The notes beneath the pieces are model-generated. The model was not told the origin of the DNA. It ran no database searches and saw only the letters and a list, made by a program, of their open reading frames with translations. From assembly GCA_944326135.1 (NCBI GenBank), contig CALVCU010000004.1, positions 26,989 through 90,988 of the forward strand: a stretch of DNA of 64,000 nt, written 5' to 3'. Positions 63,870-64,000 of the stretch are shown piece by piece. The DNA comes from an uncultured Ligilactobacillus sp. (GTDB taxonomy: Bacteria; Bacillota; Bacilli; Lactobacillales; Lactobacillaceae). A program made the translations under genes and the position numbers. The first letter of the stretch is position 1; each line of letters opens with the position of its first letter.

Positions 63870-64000
63870 GTTTAAGTGGTGATTTCAATCTTTCTTAAGT
63901 ATTTTTTAACAATAATGTAACATAACGATAGTTATATGACATATGAATGGTTTTTTGTAATCAATTTGTAACTTTAATTTAACGCTAAAACCACTTTTTA

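Noticed and set aside
1..64000. tRNA, rRNA, CRISPR arrays and insertion sequences
   Set aside because: I found no cloverleaf-like TTCGAATC segments, no regularly spaced repeats and no transposase-like protein in the window.

Overview
The window is about 64 kb of AT-rich DNA (roughly 30% G+C by eye) from a low-GC Gram-positive bacterium of the order Lactobacillales, most likely a member of the Lactobacillaceae. The grounds are the gene content (arginine deiminase operon, aspartate decarboxylase/antiporter pair, XerS-type recombinase, RqcH, DegV, PhoH-YbeY-Era), an SMK-box (SAM-III) riboswitch on metK, a PyrR-type attenuator on a uracil permease gene and strong AGGAGG ribosome binding sites. 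The genus cannot be fixed from the sequence alone. I saw no rRNA, tRNA, CRISPR array, insertion sequence or prophage.

Layout. 0-1.2 kb holds the end of a poly-N-acetylglucosamine (ica/pga-like) operon. 1.3-18 kb is an amino-acid catabolism region: D-serine dehydratase, a complete arcABC set with two tandem ArcD-like antiporters, a frameshifted MATE transporter, an OsmC protein, a ThrE-type exporter, and an Asp/Glu-racemase gene divergent from aspD-aspT plus an APC permease. 18-32 kb holds folate cyclo-ligase, two unknown genes, phoH-ybeY-dgkA-era, a YfbR-like nucleotidase, a metallophosphoesterase, a DMT transporter, rqcH, marR-degV, a TIM-barrel protein and lepB. 32-36 kb carries xerS with a dif-like site just upstream, a PepSY-type secreted protein, an orphan OmpR-type response regulator and a PEBP protein. 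36-40 kb is an accessory stretch: a 56-aa protein, an XRE repressor and a 949-aa phospholipase D-helicase fusion. 40-48.5 kb has an MFS pump, nupC, uracil permease, metK, cfa and fumC. 48.5-52.4 kb is rich in unknown small genes. 52.5-64 kb carries a DUF1003 protein, yaaA, an APC permease, murI, a DeoR regulator, pepT and the dnaG-rpoD-trmK-nif3 operon.

Most genes left of about 32 kb lie on the + strand and most genes right of it on the - strand, so transcription converges on the xerS/dif-like site near 33.3 kb. Together with the site itself, this suggests that the window straddles the chromosome replication terminus.

How the genes work together: the ADI pathway (arginine to ornithine, ATP, NH3 and CO2) and the AspD/AspT cycle (aspartate in, alanine out, one proton consumed) are both energy-yielding, acid-counteracting routes. 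The ADI promoter carries a cre site over its -35 box, so it is probably silenced by good sugars. On the right arm, metK and the uracil permease gene are under RNA-level control by S-adenosylmethionine and probably by PyrR/uridine nucleotides.
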